Positions 1 through 5,798 of a DNA stretch of 11,147 bases are shown in pieces. The stretch spans positions 14,301 through 25,447 of the forward strand of contig MGNS01000056.1 in the NCBI GenBank assembly GCA_001795165.1, in the 5' to 3' direction. Within the stretch, counting starts at the first letter, position 1. Every line of letters begins with the position of its first letter. This stretch comes from Chloroflexi bacterium RBG_16_57_11 (GTDB taxonomy: Bacteria; Chloroflexota; Anaerolineae; Anaerolineales; UBA4823). Both the position numbers and the translations under genes were made by a program. The notes beneath the pieces were generated by a model. It was given only the letters and a program-made list of their open reading frames with translations. It had not been told where the DNA came from and did no database searches.

Positions 1-141
1 GCTGACCTGCCCGACCGGTTGCACTTCATCGCCGATCTGTTCCGCTGCTTTCAGGAGACGGCGGAACTGTTCGATGCGCCGTTCACTCCGGAGCAGACCG
101 CCGCTTTGAAAGCCGGGCGCATGCCGGATGGGCGGCTATGA
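1..141 (+). CDS. 3' end of an unrecognised gene (5' truncated by the window)
   Basis: Frame 1 is open from the left edge to a TGA at 139-141 and gives 46 C-terminal residues, beginning ADLPDRLHFIADLF and ending KAGRMPDGRL. The composition is that of an ordinary soluble protein tail with an amphipathic helix. No domain or motif is recognisable in so short a piece, and I assign no function. Its stop overlaps the start of the next gene in an ATGA arrangement (138-141). That is typical of translationally coupled genes in one operon and is the best evidence that this frame is really coding. The start lies outside the window. Confidence 0.6.
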   Translation, partial: ADLPDRLHFIADLFRCFQETAELFDAPFTPEQTAALKAGRMPDGRL

Positions 142-744
142 TTGATTTCCTGATCCACTATTACCGGGAAGGGACGGAGCCGTTCCGCAGCCTGTCGAAG
201 TTGCCGGACGCCGAAAACGATCCTGATCATGAAATTTCTGTACGTGGAAGGTTCGGTAATTTGGGAACGCTTCAAGGATCCGGCGGATTACCTGAGAGCC
301 CGGCGGGAGACGGAAGCCTGGCTGCGGCAGGAGTTTATCCGCCTGGGCGGAAAACCCCGTGAGGCATATCCCATTTACATGGTGCTGGGACGCTCTAAGT
401 GGGTGGAGCGCATGGCCGACCCGGCCACGCTGAGGACCACCTCGGCGATCCAGGTGCCGCTTGCGCTCCTGAATGAAACCGACGTCAGCTTTACCTACCC
501 GAATAGCATGGTGAGCAGGATGCTGGAGCTGCAAAAAGACCCCGAGAACTACCAGCCGGGGTACCGCGAGCGGGTATTCACGCTATCCCAAATCTGTGCG
601 ATCGTAGAGGAGAAGGGGCTTCCAGAAGAGGGCTGGCGGACCAGGACTGCGGAGGACGTGGCTCATGACGTAGAAGCGCAGGTGTGGAACCGGGTGGTCC
701 TGGAAAATTTCCGGCAGGGTATAAAGCTTCATCTACCAGGTTAA
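138..744 (+). pseudogene. Unrecognised gene split by a +1 frameshift (about 201 aa if repaired)
   Basis: Reading from ATG 138 gives MIDFLIHYYREGTEPFRSLS and continues to about residue 26 (DAE). It then runs into unrelated low-complexity sequence and a stop at 360-362. A second open frame from 229 to 744 has strongly protein-like content (WERFKDPADYLRAR, PIYMVLGRSKWVERM, SFTYPNSMVSRML) but has no start with a good ribosome site. Removing one A from the A4 run at 214-217 joins the frames smoothly through DAE-TILIMKFLYVEG, making one protein of about 201 residues. The start at 138 overlaps the preceding stop (ATGA), which fits translational coupling. The product appears to be a soluble alpha/beta protein without signal peptide or TM segment. 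I do not recognise the family. Alternatives are a sequencing or assembly error in a homopolymer, a true disrupting mutation, or, less likely, recoding. Confidence 0.6.
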
Positions 745-795
745 GTGTGATACCGTTACCTCTGATAGGGGTTTAACGAGGTTGTTTCCTGGTAG
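733..795. repeat. Inverted repeat spanning the convergent gene junction
   Basis: CTACCAGG (733-740) is perfectly complementary to CCTGGTAG (788-795). Inside it GTTAA (740-744) can pair with TTAAC (773-777). Both stop codons, of the + gene ending at 744 and the - gene ending at 756, lie within the structure. It could work as a bidirectional transcription end, but there is no clear U-tract, so this role is only inferred. Confidence 0.3.
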
Positions 796-1367
796 CTCGG
801 CGTCGAACTGGGGTGTGGATGCCAGTAAGCCAGCACAGATTGGCGCTCCCACTGCTCGATTTGCCGGGCTTTCTGGATTGCCAGGCGTCGATATTCCCGT
901 GAAGCCCACGGATCATCTGTCGCGGCTTCTTCTAGCCGCTCATGATAGGCGTTAGATGGATTCAGGACATAATGACGTGCAATTGCGAACACAGCTACTA
1001 CGACTATCGCTATGGTGAGCACGCCTACGAGCCCGAGCCAGAATAAACCGGACCAATTGAAGGCTGCCAGCTGCACGGTAACGGCGTTCATGGCCTGAAG
1101 CCGCTGGCTTCGGGCGCGCTCTTGCTGGTAGGCGACCTGCCAGCTGGCGAGATGTTGCTGCATTTGTTGGTTTTGCAAAAGCAAGCCTTGTTTTTCACGA
1201 TCCAGCTGTGCCTGACGAGCGGCTAAGTCAAGTTTCTGCTGTTGCATTCGATCAAACTGGAGGCTCACCATTTCGAGCCGCGCTTGCTGAATTCCGGTTT
1301 GACCGATAAGAACCAGGATCATTATGCCGAGTATGAGCACGACACACAAGAGAAGTGATTTTGACAT
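756..1367 (-). CDS. Two-TM coiled-coil membrane protein, function unknown
   Basis: The protein has 203 residues. A hydrophobic N-terminal segment (about residues 4-22) is either an uncleaved signal anchor or a first TM helix. Residues 26-92 are very rich in Gln, Arg, Leu and Glu with heptad-like spacing, so a coiled coil is likely. A second strong TM helix follows at about 106-130, and then a charged, Trp-containing tail (131-203), probably cytoplasmic. This hairpin topology would place the coiled coil outside the membrane. I recognise no family signature. The ATG at 1365-1367 has only a weak AGGGA about 9-10 bases upstream. The nearest upstream gene is the YtxH-like gene on the same strand, 178 bases away, so co-transcription is possible. 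The gene converges on the + strand pair with an 11-base gap. Without a relative to compare, the call rests on open frame, topology and codon-like composition. Confidence 0.7.
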   Translation of the reverse strand: MSKSLLLCVVLILGIMILVLIGQTGIQQARLEMVSLQFDRMQQQKLDLAARQAQLDREKQGLLLQNQQMQQHLASWQVAYQQERARSQRLQAMNAVTVQLAAFNWSGLFWLGLVGVLTIAIVVVAVFAIARHYVLNPSNAYHERLEEAATDDPWASREYRRLAIQKARQIEQWERQSVLAYWHPHPSSTPSYQETTSLNPYQR

Positions 1368-1490
1368 AGATTTGCATCCCTGGTTTCGAAGAAGCGTTCT
1401 GACCGCCTTCTCGGGCGGGGGGCTGATTTACACAACCGGCGAGGGTGGGGGTTCAGCTGATATCAATCCTTCTCCCCACCGGCCGCTCGC

Positions 1491-1519
1491 GGAGCCTGTG
1501 CAGTGATTTGCCAGGCTCC
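1491..1519. repeat. Perfect 8-bp inverted repeat between two - strand genes
   Basis: GGAGCCTG (1491-1498) and CAGGCTCC (1512-1519) form a hairpin with a 13-base loop. It lies 27 bases beyond the stop of the YtxH-like gene. No T-run follows on the - strand, so it is not a canonical intrinsic terminator. It may be an RNA-stability or partial-termination element. The rest of 1368-1545 shows no further gene and no promoter I would defend. Confidence 0.35.
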
Positions 1520-1545
1520 ACGAGTCGAAAAAAATATGGGCTCAG

Positions 1546-1917
1546 TTATTGACCATTGTGCTTGAATGGGAGCGGGATACCACCCACCGCCTCTTTCAAC
1601 GCATACTGGCGATCTTCGCGCGTATTTTGCAGGCGGGAACCGATTTCTCGTGTCTTGTAACGGACATCGCGTCTCACATGGTTTAGCTGACCTTTGGCTT
1701 GCATGCCGGCAAGATGCGCTTCCTCAGCCATTTTCTCCTTGAGTTCCACACCTCGACTGTAGATTAGTGATCGTGTTGCACGACCGGAGCGCGGCGCGTA
1801 GAGCAATGCCACGCTGGAACCGATCAACCCGCCTATGCTGAGGACAGCCAGGCCTGACAAGATCGAACGAATACCGTTCCAGAGTGAATTTCTCTTTACA
1901 TCATCTTGGTTTTTCAT
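1546..1917 (-). CDS. YtxH-like membrane-anchored small protein
   Basis: The protein has 123 residues. A short charged N-terminus is followed by a Gly/Ala/Ser-rich TM segment (about residues 19-40) ending in LLYAPRSGRATR. This matches the hallmark of YtxH-family proteins: a glycine-rich helix followed by (F/Y)AP(R/K)SG and basic residues. The remainder is a highly charged, probably helical tail. YtxH-type proteins are linked to general stress in Firmicutes, but their biochemical role is not established and I infer no specific function. A GTG at 1918-1920 extends the frame by one codon. I prefer ATG 1915-1917 because AGGAG lies 7 bases upstream of it and only 4 from the GTG. That AGGAG overlaps the stop of the 21-codon ORF just upstream, suggesting coupled translation. 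Confidence 0.8.
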   Translation of the reverse strand: MKNQDDVKRNSLWNGIRSILSGLAVLSIGGLIGSSVALLYAPRSGRATRSLIYSRGVELKEKMAEEAHLAGMQAKGQLNHVRRDVRYKTREIGSRLQNTREDRQYALKEAVGGIPLPFKHNGQ

Positions 1918-1927
1918 CACACATCTC

Positions 1928-1993
1928 CTATACTCTATGCTTGCGCCAGGTGAAGAGGCGCAGGAATGAAATCACAGATGTCACAAAGTTCAT
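1928..1993 (-). CDS. Predicted 21-residue small protein upstream of the ytxH-like gene
   Basis: ATG 1991-1993 to TAG 1928-1930 encodes MNFVTSVISFLRLFTWRKHR plus a final V. AAAGGAG (2001-2007) lies exactly 7 bases upstream of the ATG, one of the best ribosome sites in the window. The stop codon is the first part of TAGGAG, the ribosome site of the following YtxH-like gene, so ribosomes finishing this ORF would be delivered to the next start. The N-terminal 15 residues are hydrophobic and the C-terminus is basic (RKHR), as in small membrane-associated or amphipathic peptides. Alternatively it is a leader ORF whose translation matters more than its product. No homology can be claimed. Confidence 0.55.
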   Translation of the reverse strand: MNFVTSVISFLRLFTWRKHRV

Positions 1994-2033
1994 TCTCTTT
2001 CTCCTTTCCACACGGCTTACTTTGTTCCCTTAT

Positions 2034-2062
2034 ATTATGGCTAATTCAATGATTTATCACAA
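2034..2062 (-). promoter_or_regulatory. Candidate sigma70-type promoter for the small ORF and ytxH-like gene
   Basis: On the - strand, TTGTGA (2057-2062) and CATAAT (2034-2039) are separated by exactly 17 bases. They match the -35 and -10 consensus at 4/6 and 5/6 positions. The expected start is near 2027, giving a 5' UTR of about 35 bases before the 21-codon ORF. The surrounding DNA is AT-rich relative to the genes. The rest of 1994-2240 contains only this promoter, the terminator at 2151-2189 and a 12-bp palindrome at 2214-2225. Confidence 0.45.
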
Positions 2063-2150
2063 TGGGGAGACCTCCTACAAAGTGGTATGGAAACCCCCCA
2101 CCATTGAAGATACCCGCCGCAGCTTTAGCCTGTTGCATGGGTCAAGACAA

Positions 2151-2189
2151 ACATAAAAGCGGAGCCACTCTGTTCCGGCTCCGCTTTAT
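2151..2189 (-). terminator. Intrinsic terminator of the secreted-protein gene
   Basis: AAAGCGGAGCC (2156-2166) and GGCTCCGCTTT (2177-2187) form a perfect 11-bp GC-rich stem with a 10-base loop. On the - strand it is followed by TTTTAT and then a T-rich stretch. It lies about 50 bases beyond the TAA at 2241-2243, as expected for a terminator of that gene. It also insulates the ytxH-like operon downstream. Confidence 0.8.
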
Positions 2190-2213
2190 GGATGTTGAAT
2201 CGTATCAGGCGCA

Positions 2214-2225
2214 CAGCATATGCTG
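2214..2225. repeat. 12-bp perfect palindrome
   Basis: CAGCATATGCTG is its own reverse complement. It lies between the stop of the secreted-protein gene and the terminator hairpin. It could be a protein-binding site or extra 3' structure; a 12-bp palindrome can also arise by chance. Confidence 0.3.
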
Positions 2226-2240
2226 GCTGCTCTCGTCGGC

Positions 2241-4181
2241 TTAGCGCTTTACGAACGGCAGTGCGATGAAGTGGTCGAAGTACAGCAGCAGCGATGTGTG
2301 TTCCGGGTTGTTATCCGAGCAGTGTCCCGGGCCGGTGTAGCCGTTGTTGTATGTGTCGAGCACAAAGGCGTAGTTCAAAGCAGTGTTACGCAAGGGCTTG
2401 CTCAACGTCGAGCTGGGCGTGTAGGTGTTAAAGAAGGTTTCTGCCCAGGCGAGGGCGGCATCCACCGCCGGCGTCGAAGAGGCGCCGTTGAGCAGGTTCA
2501 GCCTGGCGGCGATGAACTGGTGCGCCAGGATGTAGTAGGCGTTCCCGCCTCGAGGATTGGTCCACAACACCTCGTAGTAAGACTGCCCGCTGAGATAAAA
2601 CTCCGTGTCCTCGCCATCGGGCAGGAGCAGCGCCCAAGCGTCATCGTAGGGCGCAGGTCCGTATTTGGAGTGGGTCTTCCAGTAGCCGGGCGTCAGTGTA
2701 CAGCCACCCGGGCACGGCACATTCACCGCTACCGAGGCGCCATTGTTACCTGTTGTTCCGGTATCGTTGGCAGTAAAGGAGGCGGTATTATCCACCGTGT
2801 AGTCGCCGCAGGCCTCATACGGGCCGATCCAGCGGCTGTAGGTGAAGGTCTTGGGGGCATCGCCGATGCAGACCGTTCCCAACACGCCTTGTAAGCTATC
2901 GCTTACGTCGATGCACTCGTCCACCTCGGCAATGGTGGGATTCGAGAAGGAGACTGCCGCCGAGCCGGTGAAATCTGTGGTGCCGCCGGGAGTGCCATTG
3001 CCGTCTTTATCGTAGCTGTAGTTCTGCAACGTGGCAGCCGCAGTGTTGGTGCGGCTGGCAGCATCCGGCAGGTCGGCGCTGTAGGTACAGTTCAGCGTAC
3101 CCCCTGCGAGGAGCGTGTACGGGAAGGTCACACCGCAGTCAACATCCGCCGGTCCTACACCAGACACCAGGTCGGAGACCGCGTTGATCGTGGCGTCGAT
3201 CGGCGCCGGATTGTGCACCGCGATGTCCCCTGACACAGCCCAATCGCTGTCGGTATAACCTCCCACGTTCACGGTGACGGAGTAATTGACCAGGAATTGC
3301 TGCCCGATCGAAAGGATCACCTTTTCCTGGTCGGCCGACTTGTCGATTGTCCAGTCGTAGGTTCGCTTGAGGGAAGTCTGGGCATCTTTGGTCACTTGCA
3401 GGGCGTAGCAGTTCACCGTCACCGAAGCGCCATCGGACTGGCCGGTCTCACGAATGGTGGCGGTGTTGTCGTGCTTGCCTTCATCACCGTCGCAGGCGAA
3501 GGTCCTGTTGTAAGAGACTGAGCCGCTGTCGCTGAACAGCCATGACCCGCCGTTGGTGTCATCCACGTTGATCGAGGCGTTAATCAGCGTCGGGCTGGCC
3601 GGGAAGACCGTGGTCGCGCTCGGGGATGGGCCAAACGGCGTGCCTAAGTGCCCGGAGTGATTTGTGATGGTGACATTGGCGGTAATCTTGTATTCACCAC
3701 CCGCGTGTGGCGGCAGGGGGACATTGACGAGGTAGGGGTAGCAGTCTGTTTCGCCCGGATCGAGCACCGGATTGCCGCTGGTGTTCACTGAAATAGATGC
3801 CACCACATCATCTGGCGGCGGAAGGCCGTTCTTTAAATCCGCGGTGATGGCGAGATTCTCGGTGGCTACCGCTCCGCCGTTGGTCACGCACACCTGTCCA
3901 TCCATCCAGGCCTCCTCCACACCCTGGTCTTTGGTGACTGTGATGGTGTACATGGAGGTGCCTTGATCGCCGGTGAACAGGTTCCAGGTCGCCGGGACAA
4001 CCGATTTATCAATCGTCCAGTGATAAGTGGTCGTCCAGTGTGGCGTGATGTCCACCGTGGCAGTAAGCGTCGTGCCCCCTGGCGTCGGCTCGGCACTCGC
4101 CGGCCCGACGGATAGAACCGCCAGGCTTATTAGTGCGGCTATGGCTGAAAAAATGATCAATATATTTCTAATGTTCTTCAC
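2241..4181 (-). CDS. Large secreted, internally duplicated protein with TPGYWKTH C-terminal domain
   Basis: The protein has 646 residues from GTG 4179-4181. I prefer this GTG to the in-frame TTG 4185-4187 because GGAGGG (4188-4193) is 6 bases from the GTG and directly abuts the TTG. A Sec signal peptide is clear: a basic start, a long hydrophobic core and a cut after GPASA at about residue 30. The mature part is a beta-rich, Thr/Asn/Gly-rich surface protein with two related units opening with TYHWTIDKS (52-60) and TYDWTIDKS (274-282). Both resemble DUF11-like or Ig-like repeat modules. About 12 cysteines suggest disulfides. From about residue 494 the style changes to CTLTPGYWKTH followed by an aromatic-rich domain of about 150 residues. 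This motif recurs in secreted bacterial proteins, but I know no established function. There is no LPXTG signal or C-terminal TM helix, so release or non-covalent attachment is likely. The gene stands alone, between its terminator and the leader region. Confidence 0.85.
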   Translation of the reverse strand: MKNIRNILIIFSAIAALISLAVLSVGPASAEPTPGGTTLTATVDITPHWTTTYHWTIDKSVVPATWNLFTGDQGTSMYTITVTKDQGVEEAWMDGQVCVTNGGAVATENLAITADLKNGLPPPDDVVASISVNTSGNPVLDPGETDCYPYLVNVPLPPHAGGEYKITANVTITNHSGHLGTPFGPSPSATTVFPASPTLINASINVDDTNGGSWLFSDSGSVSYNRTFACDGDEGKHDNTATIRETGQSDGASVTVNCYALQVTKDAQTSLKRTYDWTIDKSADQEKVILSIGQQFLVNYSVTVNVGGYTDSDWAVSGDIAVHNPAPIDATINAVSDLVSGVGPADVDCGVTFPYTLLAGGTLNCTYSADLPDAASRTNTAAATLQNYSYDKDGNGTPGGTTDFTGSAAVSFSNPTIAEVDECIDVSDSLQGVLGTVCIGDAPKTFTYSRWIGPYEACGDYTVDNTASFTANDTGTTGNNGASVAVNVPCPGGCTLTPGYWKTHSKYGPAPYDDAWALLLPDGEDTEFYLSGQSYYEVLWTNPRGGNAYYILAHQFIAARLNLLNGASSTPAVDAALAWAETFFNTYTPSSTLSKPLRNTALNYAFVLDTYNNGYTGPGHCSDNNPEHTSLLLYFDHFIALPFVKR

Positions 4182-4187
4182 AGTCAA

Positions 4188-4194
4188 CCCTCCT
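4188..4194 (-). promoter_or_regulatory. Ribosome binding site that decides the GTG start
   Basis: AGGAGGG on the - strand is a near-perfect Shine-Dalgarno sequence. It sits 6 bases before GTG 4179-4181 and leaves no space before the alternative TTG 4185-4187. The shorter protein is therefore preferred. Confidence 0.7.
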
Positions 4195-4305
4195 GCACAA
4201 AAAGATTAATCAGCACGGGAAGTAATTATTTAACCTATGCGTGTGTCGGGAATTTTAGTCTTTTGATCAACCCTCCCTTCGACCTTTAGCCTCGATTGAG
4301 ACCGG

Positions 4306-4374
4306 CTATTGTGATGTAAATGAATATAAAAATAAAAAACCGGCCATTCCAGCCGGTTTCGCTATTGGCTCCAC
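4306..4374 (-). CDS. Possible 22-residue leader peptide lying across a terminator
   Basis: GTG 4372-4374 to TAG 4306-4308 would encode a peptide starting MEPIAKPAGMAGFLFLYSFT and ending SQ. A strong ribosome site, GGGGAGG (4380-4386), lies 5 bases upstream of the GTG. Codons 7-17 are the terminator hairpin and its U-run, so a ribosome moving along this ORF would cover the terminator. The hydrophobic middle (GFLFLY) is simply what the U-run encodes, so composition is weak evidence for a real product. A longer in-frame version starts at ATG 4417-4419 but has a poor ribosome site. Confidence 0.3.
   Translation of the reverse strand: MEPIAKPAGMAGFLFLYSFTSQ
4326..4359 (-). terminator. Strong intrinsic terminator between the SPT gene and the secreted-protein gene
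   Basis: AAACCGGC (4337-4344) and GCCGGTTT (4352-4359) form an 8-bp stem with a 7-base loop. On the - strand it is followed by a T6-A-T5 tract. It is about 200 bases downstream of the SPT stop and about 145 bases upstream of the secreted-protein start. It could end the sphingoid-base operon, end a short RNA started at the 4441 promoter, or act as an attenuator for the secreted-protein gene. Confidence 0.85.
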
Positions 4375-4434
4375 GATGACCTCCCCTTGTGCCAGGGTCA
4401 AGCGACCATATACAGTCATCGCTTCTCTGCCGCT
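4326..4434 (-). promoter_or_regulatory. Candidate structured leader RNA or attenuator, unknown class
   Basis: The transcript expected from the 4441 promoter would be about 107 nt and end at the intrinsic terminator. It can form a long closing helix, CGATGAC (4415-4421) with GTCATCG (4374-4380), extendable by G-U pairs at both ends. Inside is a GGTC-GCTT-GACC hairpin (4396-4407) and an AGGG/CCCT hairpin (4384-4397). A third pairing, 4377-4381 with 4396-4400, excludes both the closing helix and the local hairpin, so the RNA can switch between folds. The GGGGAGG ribosome site (4380-4386) is buried in these helices. I do not recognise a known riboswitch consensus. A standalone small RNA is equally compatible with the layout. 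Confidence 0.4.
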
Positions 4435-4449
4435 GGTACTATTGTACCA
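4434..4449. promoter_or_regulatory. Perfect 6-bp inverted repeat over the -10 box, possible operator
   Basis: TGGTAC and GTACCA flank a 4-base centre. On the - strand the whole element reads TGGTACAATAGTACCA. It covers the extended -10 box and the likely transcription start, where a repressor dimer would block initiation. It could also form a small hairpin if transcription starts further upstream. Confidence 0.35.
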
Positions 4450-4469
4450 TGAAGGGTGGCAAATGTATA
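4441..4469 (-). promoter_or_regulatory. Candidate extended -10 promoter upstream of the leader and secreted-protein gene
   Basis: TATACA (4464-4469) and TACAAT (4441-4446) are separated by 17 bases. TGG directly before TACAAT supplies the extended -10 TGn element. Transcription would start near 4434-4435, just before the structured segment. It is the best promoter in the 376-base gap 4182-4557. Between the terminator and the secreted-protein ribosome site (4195-4325) I see only AT-rich leader sequence. Confidence 0.5.
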
Positions 4470-4557
4470 TAGAGATTATCGGATCATTTTGGTCTGGAGG
4501 CAATACAGGTGTATGCCATTTCCAGCCATGCTTTGCTACATCATGAAGCGAGCTCTC

Positions 4558-5736
4558 TTATATCAACCCTGCCAGCTTTCCCGCGCGCTCGTAAATTTCC
4601 AGCGCCCTGGCGAGTTGATCGTCGGTGTGGGTGGCCATGTAACTGGTCCGCAGGAGCTGCTGGCCTTCGGGGACTGCGGGGGAGAGCACCGGGTTGGCAA
4701 AAACTCCGCCTTCGAACAGCAGCTTCCAGGTAAAAACGGTGCGCATATCATCCCCGATGATGATCGGCACGATTGGAGAGACCGACTGGCCGATGTTGAA
4801 GCCCAGACGTTGTAGCTCGCTGCGCATGTAAGCCCCTACCTGCTCGAGGCGCTGGATGCGCTCAGGCTCGTCTTGCATAACGTGCAGGGCTGCCAGGGCG
4901 GCGGCTGTATTGGGAGGGGAAATGCTGGCGCTGAAGATTAGCGAGCGTGCGTGGTGCTTGATGTAGTGGATAACAACCTCGTCGCCAGCGATAAGGCCGC
5001 CGATAGAGGCAAAGGATTTGCTAAAGGTGGCCATAATCAAGTCCACCTGGTCGACCAGACCGAAATGAGCAGCGGTGCCGCGGCCGCCGCCGAACACGCC
5101 CATAGCATGAGCGTCGTCCACCATCAGGCGGGGGCCGTAGCGTTTACACAGCGGGACCAATTCTGGCAGGGGGGACAGATCACCGCCCATACTGAACAAG
5201 CCATCTACAACCACCAGCACCCCGGCTCCGTCCGGGATACCCTTGAAGATGTGCTCCAGGTCATCCATGTCGTTGTGGCGGAAGCGCTTCATCTCCCCCC
5301 ACGACAGGCGCGCCCCATCGACGATGCTGGCATGATCGTCCTTGTCCAGCACGACGACATCGCCTCGCCCGACCAGCGCGCTGATCACGCCCAGGTTGAC
5401 CTGCATGCCGGTAGTGAAGACCAGGGCGGCTTCTTTGCCTACCCAGCTGGCCAGCTCGCTCTCGAGCTGCTCGTGCAGCTCCAGGGTGCCGTTGGCAAAG
5501 CGCGAACCTGTGCAACTGGTGCCATAACGATGGATGGCGTCGATCGCCGCCTGGCGCACCCTGGGGTGAGTGGTCAGGCCAAGATAATTGTTCGAGCCGC
5601 ACATGATCACCCGGCGACCCTGGTAGATGGCTTCGCTGCCTTCATTATCCGTCATCGGGATGAAGAAAGGATAGTAACCGCCAGCAATGGCTTCCCGGGC
5701 GGCGGTAAAAGCTGGGCACTTTTCAAAAATGTCCAT
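4558..5736 (-). CDS. spt: Serine palmitoyltransferase-like alpha-oxoamine synthase
   Basis: This is a 392-residue PLP enzyme of the alpha-oxoamine synthase family, full length for the family. The family condenses an amino acid with an acyl thioester with loss of CO2. SPT joins L-serine to palmitoyl-CoA (or acyl-ACP) to give 3-ketodihydrosphingosine. Visible landmarks: SNNYLGL (48-54), GTSCTGSRFANGT (72-84), the PLP-stacking His135 in DDHAS, Asp207 and His210 in DDAH, the Schiff-base lysine Lys240 in TFSKSFASIGG, and Arg363 in RTSYMATHT. The TGSRFANGT and TFSKSFASIGG versions are SPT-like. KBL and BioF carry different residues there, so those paralogues are less likely but not excluded. The protein should be cytoplasmic or peripheral on the membrane. 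ATG 5734-5736 has GAGGG 7 bases upstream. The SDR gene lies 62 bases upstream on the same strand and would catalyse the next step, supporting the sphingoid-base assignment. Confidence 0.85.
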   Translation of the reverse strand: MDIFEKCPAFTAAREAIAGGYYPFFIPMTDNEGSEAIYQGRRVIMCGSNNYLGLTTHPRVRQAAIDAIHRYGTSCTGSRFANGTLELHEQLESELASWVGKEAALVFTTGMQVNLGVISALVGRGDVVVLDKDDHASIVDGARLSWGEMKRFRHNDMDDLEHIFKGIPDGAGVLVVVDGLFSMGGDLSPLPELVPLCKRYGPRLMVDDAHAMGVFGGGRGTAAHFGLVDQVDLIMATFSKSFASIGGLIAGDEVVIHYIKHHARSLIFSASISPPNTAAALAALHVMQDEPERIQRLEQVGAYMRSELQRLGFNIGQSVSPIVPIIIGDDMRTVFTWKLLFEGGVFANPVLSPAVPEGQQLLRTSYMATHTDDQLARALEIYERAGKLAGLI

Positions 5737-5798
5737 GTTTAATCCCTCAAAACAACCAAATCTCTAATAGGTTTAAGCAGCGCAGACCTGCTCGACGA

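Noticed and set aside
2123..2131. 9-base word AGGCTAAAG shared on the - strand with 4284-4292, in two intergenic regions
   Set aside because: I considered a common riboswitch or regulator motif, including the c-di-GMP type, but flanking sequence and foldable structure do not agree between the copies. Chance is sufficient.
2220..2894. 224-codon + strand ORF opposite the secreted-protein gene
   Set aside because: It is antisense to a gene with clear signal peptide and domain structure. Its low-complexity Val/Gly/Arg composition is typical of a shadow frame.
4306..4503. 65-codon - strand ORF reading through the leader region from an upstream ATG
   Set aside because: It has no ribosome site at its start, covers the promoter and -10 palindrome, and includes the terminator. 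Only the short GTG-initiated part has a good translation signal.
4515..4527. Near copy of the terminator loop region (GCCATTTCCAGCC against GCCATTCCAGCC at 4343-4354)
   Set aside because: It lacks the GC stem and T-run, so it is not a second terminator. The similarity is short.
4951..5742. 263-codon + strand ORF opposite the SPT gene
   Set aside because: The SPT frame carries all expected catalytic residues. The antisense frame is a by-product of codon bias.
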